Notes: a model not told the origin generated them from the sequence alone. 8,323 bases of DNA from an uncultured Oscillospiraceae bacterium (GCA_900754515.1 CAAEDD010000207.1:1-8323); one strand, 5' to 3'; counted from the stretch's first letter, positions 1-5,946 are shown. Made by a program: numbers and translations.

Positions 1-18
1 AAGCCAATATCAGCGGGA

Positions 19-47
19 ATTATATCATAATATTTTACATCACACAA
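19..47 (-). promoter_or_regulatory. Minus-strand promoter reading out of the left edge
   Basis: On the minus strand there is a -35-like TTGTGT (42-47), a 17-bp spacer and a perfect TATAAT (19-24) preceded by TGA, which makes an extended -10. The expected transcription start is near position 12. It would drive a gene lying to the left of the window. It sits downstream of the hairpin that ends the amidohydrolase gene, so it marks the start of the next transcription unit. Confidence 0.65.
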
Positions 48-84
48 GAAAATAATTTGTTATACAGTTTAATGTCAGTTAATG

Positions 85-120
85 CTTTTAAGCCCCGGCC
101 AACAGGCCGGGGCTTAAAAG
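85..120 (-). terminator. Perfect 16-bp hairpin ending the amidohydrolase unit
   Basis: Arms 85-100 and 105-120 are perfectly complementary (core GCCCCGGCC / GGCCGGGGC) around a four-base loop AACA. The outer AT pairs give short U-rich and A-rich flanks on both strands. It starts 24 bases after the amidohydrolase stop codon on the minus strand. No long U-tract follows, but the stem is very stable and the position fits a rho-independent terminator, possibly bidirectional. Confidence 0.75.
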
Positions 121-143
121 AGATATCGGTTACGAATTAAAAC

Positions 144-1313
144 TCAGCAGCCGGAGTTAAAGTCCTGAGCCACCTGGGCGTAGAGCATGACGCTGTTGAG
201 CAGGGCAGACTCGTCCACGTTATACTTGCCGTGGTGCTGAGCCCAGCAGGCGCCGCAGCTCTCGTTGCGAACACCCATAAAGGCTATTGCGCCGGGAGCT
301 TTTTCCAGGAAGAAGGCAAAGTCCTCACCGCCGGTGACGGCAGGCTGGTGGATGAGGCAGTCCTCACCCATGACTTTCTTGGCGGCCTTGGCTGCCATTT
401 CAGTAAATACCGGCTCGTTGACAGTGGGGGCAATCAGGTGGTTAAAGTCCACAGTGGCCTCTGCACGATAGGAAGCGGCGGTCTGAGTGGCAACGCGGGT
501 AATTGCATCCTTGAAGTATTCGGTAAGCTCGGGCTTATAGTATCTGGTGGTGCCTTCCAGGGTGCCGTACTCAGCAATGATGTTCCAGCGGCTGCCGGAC
601 TCCAGCTTGCCCACAGTGAGGACGGCTGCATCAGCAGGGTTCACTTCCCGGCTTATAATAGTCTGGAGGTTCTGGACGATGGCGCTGGAGACCACAACTG
701 CATCGATGCACTGCTGAGGAGCGGAACCATGACCGCCTCTGCCGTGGACATTGATGGTGAACATGTCGGCGGCAGCCATGCGGGGGCCGGCCTCGACAGA
801 GACCTTACCGGCCTCTACATCGGACCACACATGGATACCGAAGCAGCCGTCCACGCCGTCCATGGCACCGTCCTTTATCATTTCCATTGCACCGGCGGCA
901 ATCTCCTCGGCAGGCTGGAAGGCCAGCTTTACGGTGCCGCAGAGCTCGTCCTTGTGGTCGTTGAGCAGTCGGGCCACGGTGAGCATGGCGGCGGTATGGC
1001 AGTCATGCCCGCAGGCGTGCATCACGCCGGGGTTCTGGCTGGCATAGTCCACGCCGGTCTCCTCCTGAACGGAGAGAGCGTCCATATCTCCGCGCAGGAG
1101 AATGGTCTTACCGGGCTTTGCACCCTGGATGGTGGCCAGTACGCCGGTCTCCATGCCGCAGGGGCGCCATTGGATGCCGTACTTGTCAAGCTCCGCCTTT
1201 ATGGTCTTGCTGGTCTCATACTCTTTCCCGCTGATTTCAGGATGAGCATGGAAATGGCGGCGCATCTCTATCAGATAATCGTTATAGGAAGCTGCTATCT
1301 TTTTGATATCCAT
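144..1313 (-). CDS. M20 family (M20D-type) metal-dependent amidohydrolase
   Basis: A 389-residue cytoplasmic metallohydrolase of the hippurate / indole-3-acetyl-amino-acid hydrolase type (peptidase M20D), a family that cleaves an amide bond in N-acyl amino acids or related compounds. Visible metal and catalytic motifs are HPE (24-26), RGDMDAL (74-80), HACGHD (99-104), FQPAEE with the general-base/ligand pair E136-E137, H161, and HH near 360-361. The dimerisation-domain signature GRGGHGSAP is at 191-199 and the late GGEDF motif at 328-332. The start at 1313 is chosen because AGGAGA lies seven bases before that ATG. An upstream in-frame ATG at 1403 would add 30 residues without homology and would lie within the promoter region. 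It is the last gene of the M20-permease-M20 cassette and has its own promoter at 1392-1420. The substrate is unknown; a family-level call is secure, naming it hippurate hydrolase is not. Confidence 0.93.
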   Translation of the reverse strand: MDIKKIAASYNDYLIEMRRHFHAHPEISGKEYETSKTIKAELDKYGIQWRPCGMETGVLATIQGAKPGKTILLRGDMDALSVQEETGVDYASQNPGVMHACGHDCHTAAMLTVARLLNDHKDELCGTVKLAFQPAEEIAAGAMEMIKDGAMDGVDGCFGIHVWSDVEAGKVSVEAGPRMAAADMFTINVHGRGGHGSAPQQCIDAVVVSSAIVQNLQTIISREVNPADAAVLTVGKLESGSRWNIIAEYGTLEGTTRYYKPELTEYFKDAITRVATQTAASYRAEATVDFNHLIAPTVNEPVFTEMAAKAAKKVMGEDCLIHQPAVTGGEDFAFFLEKAPGAIAFMGVRNESCGACWAQHHGKYNVDESALLNSVMLYAQVAQDFNSGC

Positions 1314-1345
1314 TGTATTGTCTCCTAAAAATTGATAATGCCACA

Positions 1346-1376
1346 CATCCCACACCCCCATTGGAGGCGTGGGATG
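1346..1376 (-). promoter_or_regulatory. Hairpin in the 5' leader of the amidohydrolase
   Basis: Arms CATCCCAC (1346-1353) and GTGGGATG (1369-1376) are perfectly complementary. In minus-strand RNA the next position forms a G-U pair and two more G-C pairs follow, giving an 11-bp stem with a 9-base loop. The same position is a mismatch in plus-strand RNA, so the minus-strand transcript is favoured. It lies just downstream of the predicted start site (about 1385) and upstream of the ribosome binding site. It could be an attenuator, an mRNA stabiliser or a weak terminator for the permease. A run of five T residues follows only about 15 bases later. Confidence 0.5.
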
Positions 1377-1391
1377 GAGGTTTATGCCGTT

Positions 1392-1420
1392 ATTATAGAC
1401 CAAAACGGTCTGTTATTCAA
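1392..1420 (-). promoter_or_regulatory. Promoter of the amidohydrolase with an inverted repeat in the spacer
   Basis: On the minus strand TTGAAT (1415-1420), 17 bp, then a perfect TATAAT (1392-1397). It lies between the permease stop codon and the amidohydrolase start, giving a leader of about 70 bases. The spacer contains AGACC (1397-1401) and GGTCT (1407-1411) separated by five bases, an inverted repeat placed where a bound protein would block RNA polymerase. The promoter is well supported by consensus and spacing; the operator role is inference. Confidence 0.65.
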
Positions 1421-1433
1421 GTCTCTGAACGAA

Positions 1434-2624
1434 TCACAGCATCTTGGCGAAGATACCTGCGATGAACACGGAAGTGATAGTAACGGTAGTAAAGCCGCCG
1501 ACTATCATGGACGGGAACATCTTGCTCATGAGGAAGGCCTTTTCGTCCTCGTTGTCAGCAAGAGCAGTGCAGGTAGACTCGGTGATGATGGCATCGGGGG
1601 GGAAGCCGTAGAGAGCGGTCAGGCCGTTTGCAAAAGCGAGAGGGAAGCTCATCTTCAGAATCTTTGCAATAATGAAGGCAGCAACAGCCATACCGAAAAC
1701 GCCGATGACGATGAGGATGAGCATGGGCCCGATTATGGACAGAAGCATATCGGGGGTGCAGTCCTTCAGACCGTCGAATATGTACATCATCAGAGCGAAC
1801 ATTGTGATGCCGTAGGAGTTGGCCTTATTCAGGGAACGGCGATCCAGGAAACCGATAGTGGTGAAGAAAACGCCCAGTATCAGAGCCCAGATAGCGCCGC
1901 TGATGGTGCCGATGCCGGGGAACTTGACGGTGCCCAGGAGAATTGCAAACCAGGCGACGATGGCCAGCTTCAGCAGCACGACGCCGTCGGAGTCATACTT
2001 CTTGGGAACTGCAGGGATAAGGGTCTTGCGGGCAGCTTCCTGAGTGCCGGCAAGGGCGTCCTTATCGGTCTTGGCCTCGCCGCTGCGGTACTTCTTGAGA
2101 AGACGACGTCCTTCTATCTGCAGGCAGATAGCAGTGAGGGGATAACCGGCAAAGCCCTGTACGCAGTACATGGTAATGGCGAATACGGCAGCAGTCTCCA
2201 GACCGGCCTCAGCAGCGGCAGACTGCATCATGGTAGCAGCAACGATACCGCCGGTGAGAGGAGGCAGACCTGCGATGACCAGGGTGCGATCCATAAATAC
2301 GGGAGCTATCAGCATGGACAGGGCGCACATGCCGGCCAGACCCACCAAACATATTACAATCGTCTTCCACTGCTCCTTGAGCTGCTTGAGGCTGATAACG
2401 GTTCCCATGTGGGTTATCAGCAGATAGATACCAAGCTGGCTGCCGAAGGGGATGAGCAAGCTATCGGAGACCACAGTCTTGGGGATGACGGTCCAATAGC
2501 CCACCAGCATGACGATGGCTGTCACGAAGACAGAGGGGACCCATGCCTTGGTCACGGTGCTGACCACTTCGCCGATAACGAATGCGATTGCACAAATGAT
2601 AAAGGCAAGCATGAAGTTGTACAT
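1434..2624 (-). CDS. Polytopic membrane transporter of the amidohydrolase cassette
   Basis: A 396-residue integral membrane protein with about ten hydrophobic segments (roughly 4-22, 29-49, 57-76, 87-110, 115-136, 143-168, 213-232, 238-260, 270-286, 293-320, 370-394). A charged, probably cytoplasmic loop (170-212) splits it into two halves. Each half carries a Gly/Pro/small-residue segment that could be a re-entrant loop: PPLTGGIVAA (121-130) and NGLTALYGFPPD (333-344). This two-half arrangement resembles the glutamate:sodium symporter (GltS/ESS) and 2-hydroxycarboxylate transporter class. That is a judgement from architecture, not a family match I can verify. The start is supported by GGAGGA seven bases upstream of the ATG. 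It lies 81 bases after one M20 amidohydrolase gene and before another on the same strand, so it probably imports, or exchanges, their substrate or product. It lacks recognisable AbgT features. Confidence 0.85.
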   Translation of the reverse strand: MYNFMLAFIICAIAFVIGEVVSTVTKAWVPSVFVTAIVMLVGYWTVIPKTVVSDSLLIPFGSQLGIYLLITHMGTVISLKQLKEQWKTIVICLVGLAGMCALSMLIAPVFMDRTLVIAGLPPLTGGIVAATMMQSAAAEAGLETAAVFAITMYCVQGFAGYPLTAICLQIEGRRLLKKYRSGEAKTDKDALAGTQEAARKTLIPAVPKKYDSDGVVLLKLAIVAWFAILLGTVKFPGIGTISGAIWALILGVFFTTIGFLDRRSLNKANSYGITMFALMMYIFDGLKDCTPDMLLSIIGPMLILIVIGVFGMAVAAFIIAKILKMSFPLAFANGLTALYGFPPDAIITESTCTALADNEDEKAFLMSKMFPSMIVGGFTTVTITSVFIAGIFAKML

Positions 2625-2705
2625 TCTTTCTTCCTCCTATAAATTTGCTTTATTCAAACGGCGGGTCACACGGCCGCACCGCTAGAATACCTTTATATGC
2701 CGCTT

Positions 2706-3902
2706 TCAGCGGTTGAGATAGTGCACAGCCATGCTGACAAGGGCACGGATACCGTAAGGCATGGCTTCTTCCTTTACACAGCATTTGGGGTTGTGGAGCG
2801 AGTAAGTCTCTTCTCCCACATGCCCGGCAAAGAGCATAAAGTATGCGCTGGGTACGCCCGCCAACTGGCGGAAATAGGCGAAGTCTTCGCTGAAGCCCAT
2901 GGGCTTGTCCAGCTCGACAACACTATCAGGGCCAAGTTCCTGTTCCAGGGCCTCCCTGGCACAGTCCACCAGTTCCCCGTCATTGAATGCAGCGGGATAA
3001 CCGTAATAGTGATACACATCAAACTCACAACCGGAGATGCTCTCCATGCCCTTGGCTATGGCGAACATCTGCTGGCGTATGGTCTCCCGGACATCCTCGT
3101 TGTAAGCTCTGGACACACCGCCGAACTTGCACTGGCCGGGAATTACATTGGGAGCAATTCCGGCATTTATATTTCCTATGGACATTACCGCAGTCTCCAT
3201 TGGGTCTACCCTGCGGGCTACTATCTGCTGCATTGCAACCACCATCTGGCAGGCGGCCAGAATGGGGTCGGTAGTTTTTTGTGGTTCGGAGCCGTGCCCG
3301 CCTTTACCGTTGACGGTAATGTCGTAGAGATCCACTGAGGTGGTCATTGGCCCCTTGCGTATACCTATCTTCCCCACCATATTGTCGTCTGGCAGCACAT
3401 GTATAGCATAGGCCGCATCTACATGGGGATTCTCCATAACCCCCTTCTCCACCAGTTCTTTTGCGCCGCCGGGGAGGGTATCTTCACTATGCTGGAATAT
3501 GAGCTTTACCGTGCCGCAAAACTCATCTCTCATACCGCACAGCAGCTTTGCAGCCCCCAGCAGCATGGAAGCATGCATATCGTGGCCGCAGGCGTGCATC
3601 ATGTTGGGGACTTCACTGGCGAAAGGCAACCCCGTCTCCTCCTGAACCGGAAGGGCATCAATATCCGCGCGGAGAGCCACGCAGCGTCCAGGGCCTTTGT
3701 TTCCATTTATCAGAGCCACCACAGCCGTGGGTACAGGGGATTCTATCTTGTCAACACCGTATTCCGCCAGCTTCTCCCTTATAAGAGCAGAAGTGACATG
3801 CTCATTTCGTCCAGTTTCCGGGTGGCGGTGTATCCGTCTGCGTATGTCTACTATCTCGTCGTAGCAGGCCTCAGCTCTGTCTTTAAGTGTTTCCATACCC
3901 AT
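2706..3902 (-). CDS. M20 family (M20D-type) metal-dependent amidohydrolase, divergent paralogue
   Basis: A 398-residue metallohydrolase of the same family as the product of 144-1313 but clearly divergent from it. Motifs are HPE (27-29), RADIDALP (78-85), HACGHD (103-108), H168, dimerisation signature GKGGHGSEP (199-207), GFSEDF (336-341) and a late metal-ligand His at 370 (LHNPK). The usual FQPAEE is FQHSED here: the catalytic Glu (140) is kept but the adjacent metal-ligand Glu is Asp (141). ATGs at 3902 and 3896 are both possible. The first has AGAGG eight bases upstream and is preferred, the second would shorten the protein by two residues. It is the first gene of the cassette, followed after an 81-base gap by the permease. 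That gap has no convincing promoter or terminator, so the two are probably co-transcribed. Cleavage of an N-acyl amino acid or peptide-like amide is inferred; the substrate is unknown. Confidence 0.92.
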   Translation of the reverse strand: MGMETLKDRAEACYDEIVDIRRRIHRHPETGRNEHVTSALIREKLAEYGVDKIESPVPTAVVALINGNKGPGRCVALRADIDALPVQEETGLPFASEVPNMMHACGHDMHASMLLGAAKLLCGMRDEFCGTVKLIFQHSEDTLPGGAKELVEKGVMENPHVDAAYAIHVLPDDNMVGKIGIRKGPMTTSVDLYDITVNGKGGHGSEPQKTTDPILAACQMVVAMQQIVARRVDPMETAVMSIGNINAGIAPNVIPGQCKFGGVSRAYNEDVRETIRQQMFAIAKGMESISGCEFDVYHYYGYPAAFNDGELVDCAREALEQELGPDSVVELDKPMGFSEDFAYFRQLAGVPSAYFMLFAGHVGEETYSLHNPKCCVKEEAMPYGIRALVSMAVHYLNR

Positions 3903-3995
3903 AAATAATCGCCTCTTTGTATGACGTATGCATATTCACCCGCAAAAGCCGGGCAACAAATATACTTTGAGTTTTGAACTTCAATCCCAAACCTC

Positions 3996-4019
3996 TGCGA
4001 TGTTGCGATGTAAAGATGT
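3996..4019. repeat. Three 8-bp units sharing GATGT in the amidohydrolase leader
   Basis: Plus-strand units TGCGATGT (3996-4003), TGCGATGT (4004-4011) and AAAGATGT (4012-4019) repeat GATGT with an exact 8-base period, followed by the more degenerate AAATTGAT. They lie downstream of the candidate minus-strand promoter at 4043-4070, in the long leader of the first cassette gene. They could be a protein-binding array or merely slippage-derived sequence. Confidence 0.4.
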
Positions 4020-4042
4020 AAATTGATAATAAGATATTTGAC

Positions 4043-4070
4043 ATGATACCACATGACGAAAAAAAGGCAA
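4043..4070 (-). promoter_or_regulatory. Candidate promoter of the amidohydrolase-permease operon
   Basis: On the minus strand TTGCCT (4065-4070), a 16-bp spacer, and TATCAT (4043-4048) preceded by TGG, an extended -10. The expected start near 4036 gives an unusually long leader of about 134 bases before the ATG at 3902. The 342-base gap 3903-4244 holds this promoter, the short repeats at 3996-4019 and the hairpin at 4193-4228. I see no convincing gene in it. Confidence 0.5.
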
Positions 4071-4192
4071 GAGAAAATGTTAAAAAATTCTAAACATAAG
4101 CGAATTGCATATGAAATTGCCACAAGGTATTGTGTATTTTTGTTGGTTTTTTTAGCACCTATTGACTATAGCTTGTGTTTCAGACCGAATAT

Positions 4193-4228
4193 AGAGACAC
4201 AGACCGCATCTCGGCGGTCTGTGTCTCT
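4193..4228 (-). terminator. Perfect 15-bp hairpin after the PPTase gene
   Basis: Arms 4193-4207 (AGAGACACAGACCGC) and 4214-4228 are perfectly complementary around a six-base loop. It starts 16 bases after the PPTase stop on the minus strand. It fits the end of the HD hydrolase-PPTase operon, but no U-tract follows on either strand, so termination may depend on other factors. CAGACCG recurs at 4181-4187, giving a second possible partner for the right arm. Confidence 0.6.
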
Positions 4229-4244
4229 GCTATTCAACATCATC

Positions 4245-4904
4245 TTAATCTTTTTTCTGACAGCCCATGGAGTCCTGGGAAAGTTCCTCAAACAGTTCCG
4301 GAGCGGCATATTTCCCTGAGCAAACTGTGAAAACATAAGCATCCCCGATATGATACCACAGCTTAGCGTCTGTGCCGTCTACTCTTGCAAGCCCCGGCGG
4401 TCCAAACTCAATGCATATCTCGGCCGGATGCAGCGGGCCAAGACCCGCCCCGTCCAGCTTCGCATAGCTCTCCTTCAGACTCCACAGCAAGGTAAAGTAA
4501 AGTTTCTTATCCTCAATGGTTTCATAGATCTGCCGCTCTCTCTCAGACAGGCAGCGCTCCAGCATTCTGTCTCCGGGCCCTTTGTCCACTATCTTCTGCA
4601 CATCAGCTCCAACTGAGGAGTCGGACAGAGCGCAGAACACCTGCTGCCCGGAGTGAGACAGGCTGAAGCAGGGGCCGTCTCTAAGCCGCGGTTTTCCCCC
4701 GTCCTCAACGAAAATGTCCAGAGGCAAGCATACTTCCCCAAGAGTCTTAAGAGAGCGTATGAGCAACAGCTCGGCCTCCAGACTGAGCCTGCGCTGAGCC
4801 GGGTTTCTGATGCTGCCAAGCCGTCCGTATCTGTAGTCAGACAGTTCATCGTTCAAAGGCTCTGCATCAGTGAGCGGAACCTGGGCAAAGTATGCCCTGA
4901 ACAT
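4245..4904 (-). CDS. Sfp-type 4'-phosphopantetheinyl transferase
   Basis: A 219-residue enzyme that moves 4'-phosphopantetheine from coenzyme A onto a serine of a carrier protein. The length matches the Sfp/HetI/Gsp group (pseudo-dimer of two AcpS-like halves). Motifs in order are GGKPRL (69-74), FSLSHS (80-85), VGADVQ (98-103) and WSLKESYAKLDGAGL (141-155). D101 and E145 are the expected Mg-binding acids; the usual third acidic position is Gln (103) here, as tolerated in some PPTases where water completes the site. Its ATG overlaps the stop codon of the HD hydrolase gene by one base (TGATG), indicating translational coupling; a GGAGG lies rather far upstream (13 bases). No polyketide, peptide synthetase or acyl-carrier gene is in view, so its partner is unknown. 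It may be a housekeeping enzyme for fatty-acid ACP or serve a distant cluster. Confidence 0.9.
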   Translation of the reverse strand: MFRAYFAQVPLTDAEPLNDELSDYRYGRLGSIRNPAQRRLSLEAELLLIRSLKTLGEVCLPLDIFVEDGGKPRLRDGPCFSLSHSGQQVFCALSDSSVGADVQKIVDKGPGDRMLERCLSERERQIYETIEDKKLYFTLLWSLKESYAKLDGAGLGPLHPAEICIEFGPPGLARVDGTDAKLWYHIGDAYVFTVCSGKYAAPELFEELSQDSMGCQKKD

Positions 4905-5446
4905 CAGGCCCGCATTGCCTCCAGGGTCATCCCCACAAGTTCGTTGAGCTCCACGCCCATCATTTCCGCCCCCTGGCGGATAACATCTCTGGAGCAGCCG
5001 GCAGCAAACTTCTTATCCTTGAATTTCTTTATTACAGATTTGGTCTCCATATCCGAGATACCTGTGGGACGCATGAGGGCCGCTGCCCCGATAAGACCGG
5101 TGAGCTCATCCACGGCAAAAAGCACTTTCTCCATATACTTGCTGGGCTCCACATCGGAGCAAATGCCATAGCCATGGCTGACCACAGCGTGGATGACACC
5201 CTCATCCACGTCCATCTCATGGAGCATCTCATTGGCCTTCACACAATGCTGTTCAGGGTAAAGCTCGAAATCTATGTCGTGGAGCATCCCCACTGTACGC
5301 CAGAAGTCTACATTTTCAGGGTCATATTTTTTGGCCAGTTCGCCCATTACCTTGGAGACAGTCTCGGCGTGCTGGATATGAAACGGCTCCTTGTTATAGC
5401 GAAGCACAAGCTCTTTGGCCTGCTCAGGTGTGGGAATATAACTCAT
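4904..5446 (-). CDS. HD-superfamily predicted hydrolase
   Basis: A 180-residue protein of the HD metal-dependent phosphohydrolase superfamily, resembling the small stand-alone predicted hydrolases of COG2316. Visible metal-binding pattern: H26 in FHIQHAE, the HD pair H56-D57 in GMLHDIDFELYP, H91 in VVSHGYG and D113 in AVDELTGLI, all in the usual order. The C-terminal part (130-180) is a charged helical tail. The start at 5446 is chosen because AGGAGA lies eight bases before it. A longer frame opens at 5506 but would add 20 residues covering the promoter. It is the first gene of a two-gene operon with the PPTase. HD proteins of this size usually cleave phosphate esters or nucleotides; the substrate is not readable from the sequence. 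The pairing does not itself explain function. Confidence 0.88.
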   Translation of the reverse strand: MSYIPTPEQAKELVLRYNKEPFHIQHAETVSKVMGELAKKYDPENVDFWRTVGMLHDIDFELYPEQHCVKANEMLHEMDVDEGVIHAVVSHGYGICSDVEPSKYMEKVLFAVDELTGLIGAAALMRPTGISDMETKSVIKKFKDKKFAAGCSRDVIRQGAEMMGVELNELVGMTLEAMRA

Positions 5447-5482
5447 GTTCAGTCTCTCCTTTGTCTGTATTGGTTGAGAGTA

Positions 5483-5511
5483 ATAATACAACTTTCCATA
5501 TTCCAACGCAA
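5483..5511 (-). promoter_or_regulatory. Candidate promoter of the HD hydrolase-PPTase operon
   Basis: On the minus strand TTGCGT (5506-5511), 17 bp, TATTAT (5483-5488). The -10 is one base off consensus and the -35 keeps TTG. The start would fall near 5476, leaving a leader of about 30 bases that contains the AGGAGA ribosome binding site. Confidence 0.5.
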
Positions 5512-5532
5512 CAAAAAGATTTTTTTATTTCA

Positions 5533-5586
5533 AATTACGTAAACTCAATTACGTTAATTATATTATGTAAATTTAAAATGACATAA
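5533..5586. promoter_or_regulatory. Cluster of AT-rich palindromes upstream of the HD-PPTase promoter
   Basis: AATTACGT occurs twice, at 5533-5540 and 5547-5554, 14 bases apart. The first is part of the palindrome TTACGTAA (5535-5542) and the second of AATTA-CGT-TAATT (5547-5559). A third element, TTATGT (5563-5568) with ACATAA (5581-5586), is an inverted repeat across 12 bases. They lie upstream of the candidate -35 at 5506-5511 and after the terminator of the lipoprotein gene, so they could bind an activator of the HD-PPTase operon. No regulator family is assigned. Confidence 0.35.
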
Positions 5587-5613
5587 AAATTTGGGGCCGG
5601 AATGCTCCGGCCC
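5585..5613 (-). terminator. Rho-independent terminator of the lipoprotein gene
   Basis: On the minus strand an 8-bp perfect stem (GGGCCGGA / TCCGGCCC, 5594-5613) with loop GCAT is followed by AAATTTTTAT. It begins seven bases after the lipoprotein stop codon. Form and position are canonical. Confidence 0.88.
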
Positions 5614-5619
5614 TGAAAT

Positions 5620-5931
5620 TTATTTGCTGTTGGCAGTGCTGCTGTTGCTGTTGGTGCTGCCGTCGGTCTTTGCGGTGGGAGAAGGTGATACCACGGCTCC
5701 TATTCCGCCGTCCTTATCGTCGTTGCGGTCGCCGGTATCCTTGTCCTCTATGATGCCGTCTTTATCCTTGACCTCGCCGTCGCTCATGTCCGGGGACACA
5801 TAGGGGCTGGCGGAAGGCATGGCAGTGGGCGCCGGGCTTGTCATAATGTCGTTATCAACCCCGCTGTCGGCGCAGCCTGCAAGACTCAGTATCAAAAGTG
5901 CAGCAGCAATAATTGCAATATACTTTTTCAT
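5620..5931 (-). CDS. Small acidic Ser/Thr/Pro-rich lipoprotein
   Basis: A 103-residue protein with a type II signal peptide: MKK, a hydrophobic stretch (4-17) and lipobox LAGC with the lipidated Cys at 20. It should be anchored to the outer face of the cytoplasmic membrane. The mature part of about 84 residues is low-complexity: a Ser/Pro/Thr-rich stretch, a strongly acidic Asp/Lys/Glu centre (about 48-71) and a Ser/Thr/Asn-rich tail. No domain is recognised and it is probably disordered. Two ATGs are close. AGGAGG abuts the first (5937) with no spacing, while the second (5931) lies six bases from it, so the second is chosen. It has its own terminator and is divergent from rlmD. Function is unknown; a wall-spacer or secreted-anchor role would be speculation. 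Confidence 0.8.
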   Translation of the reverse strand: MKKYIAIIAAALLILSLAGCADSGVDNDIMTSPAPTAMPSASPYVSPDMSDGEVKDKDGIIEDKDTGDRNDDKDGGIGAVVSPSPTAKTDGSTNSNSSTANSK

Positions 5932-5946
5932 TTTCATCCTCCTTAA

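Noticed and set aside
231..1328. Plus-strand open frame of 365 codons opposite the amidohydrolase
   Set aside because: It mirrors the codon pattern of the M20 gene, has no recognisable motif, and the minus-strand frame carries all the M20 signatures.
1314..1403. Upstream ATG (1403) for the amidohydrolase
   Set aside because: The extra 30 residues are unlike the family, have no ribosome binding site and include the promoter -10 and leader hairpin.
1332..2642. Long plus-strand open frame (436 codons) opposite the permease
   Set aside because: It is antisense to a clear membrane protein with a good ribosome binding site; its His/Gly/Asp-rich translation is typical of the reverse strand of a GC-rich gene.
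2697..3338. Plus-strand open frame of 213 codons opposite the second M20 gene
   Set aside because: It is antisense to conserved motifs and has no ribosome binding site or domain.
3851..4319. Short frames on both strands across the 3903-4244 gap
   Set aside because: They run into neighbouring genes or the hairpin at 4193-4228, lack ribosome binding sites and show no protein-like motif.
5447..5506. Upstream ATG (5506) for the HD hydrolase
   Set aside because: The ATG at 5446 has AGGAGA at good spacing; the longer form would span the promoter.
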